From contig CACVAV010000066.1 of NCBI GenBank assembly GCA_902727945.1, positions 1 through 9,310 of the forward strand: 9,310 nt of DNA. The letters run 5' to 3'. Below the pieces are notes generated by a model, which saw only the letters and a list, made by a program, of their open reading frames with translations, had not been told where the DNA came from and did no database searches. Source of the DNA: an uncultured Thiotrichaceae bacterium. Its GTDB lineage: Bacteria; Pseudomonadota; Gammaproteobacteria; Thiotrichales; Thiotrichaceae. A program made the position numbers and the translations under genes. Position 1 is the first letter of the stretch. The number at the start of each line of letters is the position of its first letter. Shown in pieces: positions 6,400 to 9,310 of this stretch.

Positions 6400-7369
6400 A
6401 GGGGTATCGCCTTGCGTCCTGGTAACTGTAGAAAATAATTTCCTGCGGTTGAATATGCCGGGCGAGATCGCGGCTTGCTTCCTGCAATTGTTCAATCGTG
6501 ACTTCATCGACAACCAGCTCATCACCAACATACAGGTATTCACCCTGCCAGTAATGCGCCTTAATAACTTCAAATGCTCCCTCGCTGAGCACGTTCAGCT
6601 TATCACTTTGCAATTCGCCGTGGGGTAATAATAACGCCAGACGTTGTTGGCGTATTACCCTGACCTGTTGGTACAGCGGCAACGCCAGCTCCATCGGCAA
6701 CGGATATTGCTGAAAATTCTGCAGGTATTGTTTGCCTACCGCATGGTCAAGTACATAGTTACGGGTATCAATATCCCGTATCTCACTCATATTGTAGTAC
6801 ATCAACACACCATAATTGACCGGCGGCACACCGGTTTGTGTAGCATATTTCACCTGATGCAGCCGTAAGGTGGCGCTGAGCGTGGTGTAGCTCTCATGTA
6901 ATGTGCGCAACAAACTGAAATACTTCTCGCGGGTTTGCTCACTCCAGTCACAATCAATTTGCAGGTTCTGGTAGTGCTGTGGCGGAATAGCCTTCAGAAT
7001 CTGATCCTGAATGACCTGCTCACTGCTTTCACGTAAGGCACGATTATCCAGAAAAACGACCGGAATCACTTCAGGCCCGGTGGGTGGCGGGTCAACAAAA
7101 CGGGTGGGATTGAGCTGTAATTTTTCACGATAGCCAATATCGAGAAATTTAATGTATAAGCGATGTGGCGGATGGCTGACCTGTAAATCCGGCAGCGAAC
7201 GGTAGGTGTTTTTCCAGTGGTAGTAGGAGATTTTGGGTGGGGTTGAAGGTTGGCTGACGAAGTAGATAACAGTGAGAAAAACTGTTATTAACAGCACACC
7301 CAGAAATGTATAAACCCTCTTCGCTGATTTTTGCTCACATCTACAATGATTGTACAAATACGGCAACAT
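6362..7369 (-). CDS. Membrane-anchored DUF3142-like protein, first gene of the operon
   Basis: A 335-residue protein with a short basic cytoplasmic tail and one membrane segment (VYTFLGVLLITVFLTVIYFV, about 19-38), followed by a Pro-rich linker and an outer domain. Motifs in the outer domain: RLYIKFLDIGY (70-80), VIPVVFLDNRAL (101-112), LQIDCDWSEQTREKYFSLLR (136-155), LSATLRLHQVKY (164-175), TGVPPVNYGVLMYYNM (179-194) and YPLPMELALPLYQ. Alternating strand/helix motifs with acidic residues at strand ends suggest a TIM barrel related to glycoside hydrolases, close to the DUF3142 type; that name is from memory. Asp139 and Asp141 are candidate functional residues. No better start exists than ATG 7369, although no ribosome site precedes it. 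The last 38 nt overlap the next gene. Confidence 0.7.
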   Translation of the reverse strand: MLPYLYNHCRCEQKSAKRVYTFLGVLLITVFLTVIYFVSQPSTPPKISYYHWKNTYRSLPDLQVSHPPHRLYIKFLDIGYREKLQLNPTRFVDPPPTGPEVIPVVFLDNRALRESSEQVIQDQILKAIPPQHYQNLQIDCDWSEQTREKYFSLLRTLHESYTTLSATLRLHQVKYATQTGVPPVNYGVLMYYNMSEIRDIDTRNYVLDHAVGKQYLQNFQQYPLPMELALPLYQQVRVIRQQRLALLLPHGELQSDKLNVLSEGAFEVIKAHYWQGEYLYVGDELVVDEVTIEQLQEASRDLARHIQPQEIIFYSYQDARRYPYEALQGLSILFD

Positions 7370-7382
7370 CTAAGAATCAACC

Positions 7383-7388
7383 ATTATA
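7383..7388 (-). promoter_or_regulatory. -10 box candidate for the three-gene operon
   Basis: The minus strand has a perfect TATAAT at 7388-7383 but no good -35 hexamer at 16-18 nt. Transcription would begin near 7376, giving a leader of only about 7 nt before ATG 7369, which matches the absence of a ribosome binding site. A true start elsewhere, or an activator-dependent promoter, is possible. Confidence 0.4.
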
Positions 7389-7484
7389 GATAGAAAAACG
7401 AACTTTAACCGGAAGTATTAAACTCTCAATTTGGTAATTTGGCAAAACTAAAAACTCAACTAGGGCAATCGCATTAAAATGCTA

Positions 7485-7490
7485 TTGACA
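7485..7490 (+). promoter_or_regulatory. -35 element candidate for the transposase
   Basis: A perfect TTGACA just inside the left terminal repeat. Only a poor -10 match lies 16-17 nt further (around 7507-7513), so expression is probably weak, as is usual for insertion sequences. Confidence 0.3.
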
Positions 7491-7533
7491 AATCACAAGC
7501 CATGTTTATTGATGTCAGCTTTTTGGGCTGGCT

Positions 7534-8682
7534 ATGACATCGCTTCCAACAGGTTCTATCCTCCATCATTTTGCCTCGATTCCTGATCCTCGTCTGAACC
7601 GTCGTAAATTACATAAGTTGAGTGATATTTTCTTCATCACGTTATGTGCGGTGATTTGTGGTGCTGATGACTGGGTGGCTATTGAATTGTTTGGTCGCTC
7701 GAAAGAAAAATGGTTTACTCAGTTGTTGAAACTGACCCATGGCATTCCTTCGCATGACACGTTTGGCAACGTATTTGCTGCGATTGATACGGAGCAGTTT
7801 AGCCGGTGCTTCAGTCGCTGGGCAGCTGATCTGGCTGATTTGAGTGCAGGCGAAGTAGTCGCGATTGACGGCAAATGTTTACGGCGCAGTTTGGATAGCG
7901 CTTCAGCTAAGTCAGCTATCTACATGGTCAGTGCATGGGCCACGGACAATCAACTGGTTCTGGGTCAGCAGAAAGTAGACAGTAAATCGAATGAGATTAC
8001 CGCTATCCCTAAACTATTGATGCAACTGGATATTGCCGGTGCTGTAGTGACAATGGATGCTATGGGCTGCCAAACTAAAATAGCAGAACAGATCATCGAG
8101 CAAAAGGCAGACTACCTATTGAGCCTGAAAGGTAATCAGGGCACATTGCATGGCGATGTGAAATTATTTTTCGAGTCACCCACTACCTGCCCGCCGGTGG
8201 GTCACGAAAGTTATGACGCAGGCCATGGTCGTATAGAGACCCGCATCGTGCGCGCTACTTCAGATATTGGCTGGCTCCGCAAACTTCACCCTCATTGGCC
8301 GGGTTTAACCAGCATTGTGGCTGTCACCGCTCTGAGGGAATGTAAAAACAAAGTCACCGAAGAAACCCGTTATTTTATCAGCAGCATGGATGCCACTGAC
8401 CCTAAACGTCTCGGGCAAGTTGTCCGGGCGCATTGGGGTATTGAAAATAATTTGCACTGGGTGCTGGATCATTCCTTCAGAGAGGATGATCAACGTATGC
8501 GAAAAGGACACAGTGATGCCAATATGGCCGTGGTGCGCCATATTGCCCTGAATTTACTCAAACTGGAAAAAACGGCCAGGGTCGGCGTGAAAAACAAGCG
8601 GCTTAAAGCGGGCTGGGTTGACAGTTATTTGCTGAAAGTAGTCACTGGTAAGCCTGCTACAAACAGCCCTGAAAGCCAATAG
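7534..8682 (+). CDS. ISAs1-family DDE transposase
   Basis: A 382-residue, full-length transposase for the surrounding insertion sequence. The N-terminal DDE_Tnp_1-associated region is clear (HHFASIPDPRLNRRKLHKLSDI, then ADDWVAIELFG). The catalytic acidic residues are visible in order: Asp112 in VAIDGK, Asp175 in VVTMDAMGCQ, and Glu304 in HWGIENNLHW. The RAHWGIENNLHWVLDHSFREDD block is characteristic of ISAs1. The start ATG 7534 follows an in-frame stop (7510-7512) and lacks a clear ribosome site. The frame is uninterrupted and all three catalytic residues are present, so the element may still be active. Confidence 0.93.
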   Translation: MTSLPTGSILHHFASIPDPRLNRRKLHKLSDIFFITLCAVICGADDWVAIELFGRSKEKWFTQLLKLTHGIPSHDTFGNVFAAIDTEQFSRCFSRWAADLADLSAGEVVAIDGKCLRRSLDSASAKSAIYMVSAWATDNQLVLGQQKVDSKSNEITAIPKLLMQLDIAGAVVTMDAMGCQTKIAEQIIEQKADYLLSLKGNQGTLHGDVKLFFESPTTCPPVGHESYDAGHGRIETRIVRATSDIGWLRKLHPHWPGLTSIVAVTALRECKNKVTEETRYFISSMDATDPKRLGQVVRAHWGIENNLHWVLDHSFREDDQRMRKGHSDANMAVVRHIALNLLKLEKTARVGVKNKRLKAGWVDSYLLKVVTGKPATNSPESQ

Positions 8683-8704
8683 ATTGTTTATAAAAGATTT
8701 TTTA

Positions 8705-9103
8705 ATGCGATTGCCCTACGCCACCAACACAGACACGCTTTCTATTAGCTGTCTTTGTCCGTCATTCGATGAGGCTATAAAAACTATGCAGCGTTTTGGC
8801 GTAGCTTGCCGCGTGAACTCACACCCAGACCATGCCTTCATCTGTGAGGTTGAATTACCCATTACTTATAGACAAGACCATCCGGCGCTATCCGGTGGAA
8901 TACTGTTGCTGCTTGAGTGCCTTGGCTTAGGGATGGCGTTGCCGTCATTTAAGCCACCTGTAAGAACAGGAGCATCAAGCATGGATATTATTAGTGTCAA
9001 ACTAGGCGACAACCAAAAAGGCAAAGCGGTTATTGAAGCACTAATCAAATGGGCAATAGCTCGCGGCTACTACGACGTTGAACGTGTTGGAGATTTATCG
9101 TGA
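8705..9103 (+). CDS. Hypothetical protein, probably 5'-truncated and fused to the IS end
   Basis: 132 residues if read from ATG 8705. That ATG and the next codons (MRLPY) lie in the right terminal repeat of the ISAs1 element, so the original start has most likely been lost. There is no ribosome site; the in-frame TTG 8684 is another option. The remainder reads SCLCPSFDEAIKTMQRFGVACRV, ALSGGILLLLECLGLGMALPS (a Gly/Leu-rich hydrophobic stretch), and SVKLGDNQKGKAVIEALIKWAIARGYYDVERVGDLS. I do not recognise the family. Its stop TGA (9101-9103) overlaps the GTG start of the next ORF, so it was part of an operon. Expression now would depend on read-through from the insertion sequence. Confidence 0.5.
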   Translation: MRLPYATNTDTLSISCLCPSFDEAIKTMQRFGVACRVNSHPDHAFICEVELPITYRQDHPALSGGILLLLECLGLGMALPSFKPPVRTGASSMDIISVKLGDNQKGKAVIEALIKWAIARGYYDVERVGDLS

Positions 9104-9201
9104 AAATCACCCACATCACCTTTAACAATCTTCACGCCCAACAGGGTACACGCCATGAATGCACTTGGCAGGAACTAACGCAGCTAAGGAACTGTCTATA
9201 A
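9100..9201 (+). pseudogene. 5' fragment of an ORF, possibly a primase/VapE-like replication protein
   Basis: GTG 9100 overlaps the preceding stop in a GTGA arrangement. The 33 codons read KITHITFNNLHAQQGTRHECTWQELTQL and then hit TAA at 9199-9201. From memory, this N-terminus resembles large phage- or plasmid-borne primase/VirE-type proteins that begin KITxLTFxNLHAxxGxRHECTW. That assignment is weak. The coding character stops at about 9190, where a different sequence begins, so the gene was most likely broken by an insertion. Confidence 0.4.
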
Positions 9202-9310
9202 ATAACATCCGTGTTTTCTAACAGGAAAAAAGCGTCCATAATGGAGCATCCTAAACAATAGAAGTGAGCTTCCTGTGCAAAGCTACCCTTTAGCCGTGGA
9301 ACAGCAAATG
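9190..9310 (+). mobile_element. Possible second insertion element, cut by the window edge
   Basis: From about 9190 (AGGAACTGTCTATAAATAAC) the sequence no longer continues the broken ORF. It is AT-rich and non-coding until a possible GTG start at 9275, from which 12 codons (QSYPLAVEQQM) stay open to the edge. The layout, a left end, a short leader and an ORF start, suits an insertion sequence, but too little is visible to name a family. Confidence 0.35.

Larger units (their letters stand above)
7461..8718 (+). mobile_element. ISAs1-family insertion sequence, complete (1258 bp)
   Basis: Perfect 19-bp terminal inverted repeats, TAGGGCAATCGCATTAAAA (7461-7479) and its complement (8700-8718), enclose one transposase gene. 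Size and the AGGGCAATCGC end are typical of ISAs1-type elements. The 10-bp flanks (AAAACTCAAC on the left, CGCCACCAAC on the right) are not a direct duplication, although ISAs1 members usually leave 8-10 bp. The two sides may therefore come from different loci, through recombination between copies or deletion next to the element. Confidence 0.9.

Noticed and set aside
6400..6573. 58-codon N-terminal extension of the large exported protein
   Set aside because: It lies inside the upstream gene in another frame, and the signal peptide begins at ATG 6399.

Overview
This window looks like a repeat-rich, decaying accessory stretch of a gammaproteobacterial chromosome. The guess rests on the best-preserved genes (prolyl oligopeptidase, LysE/RhtB remnant, DUF4864 protein, ISAs1 transposase) and on mid-range base composition. 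No rRNA or tRNA gene is present, so the genus is not assigned. Three mobile-element signatures and at least four broken genes lie within 9.3 kb.

Left part (1-2077). A minus-strand prolyl oligopeptidase (S9) gene runs off the left edge. Upstream of it lies the last ~52 codons of a LysE/RhtB exporter, cut off where a plus-strand TumE-type toxin and winged-helix antitoxin pair begins. The pair has a near-consensus promoter that would start transcription at the toxin ATG, making a leaderless message, with a 10-bp palindrome in the promoter spacer. Next come two direct copies of a 22-bp sequence, read here as a possible solo IS21-type end. They abut a DUF4143-type ATPase pseudogene that has lost its 5' part and an internal segment and carries an in-frame amber codon.

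Middle (2078-3682). This is an AT-rich island. It holds an unrecognised reading frame broken by one TAA and, 10 bp after it, an intact 283-codon gene. The N-terminal half of that protein reads like a proteasome/HslV-type N-terminal-nucleophile hydrolase, although it lacks overall similarity to HslV. Two strong inverted repeats follow.

Centre-right (3683-7369). A minus-strand three-gene operon encodes, in order of transcription, a membrane-anchored DUF3142-like protein, a 749-residue exported TPR-like protein (38-nt overlap with the first gene) and an exported DUF4864 protein. All appear to act outside the cytoplasm. They are probably one functional unit of unknown role.

Right part (7461-9310). 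A complete ISAs1-family element with 19-bp perfect terminal repeats has no visible target duplication. Its right terminal repeat supplies an in-frame ATG to an ORF of unknown function, whose stop overlaps the GTG of a second ORF. That second ORF ends after 33 codons, where what looks like another insertion begins and runs off the window.
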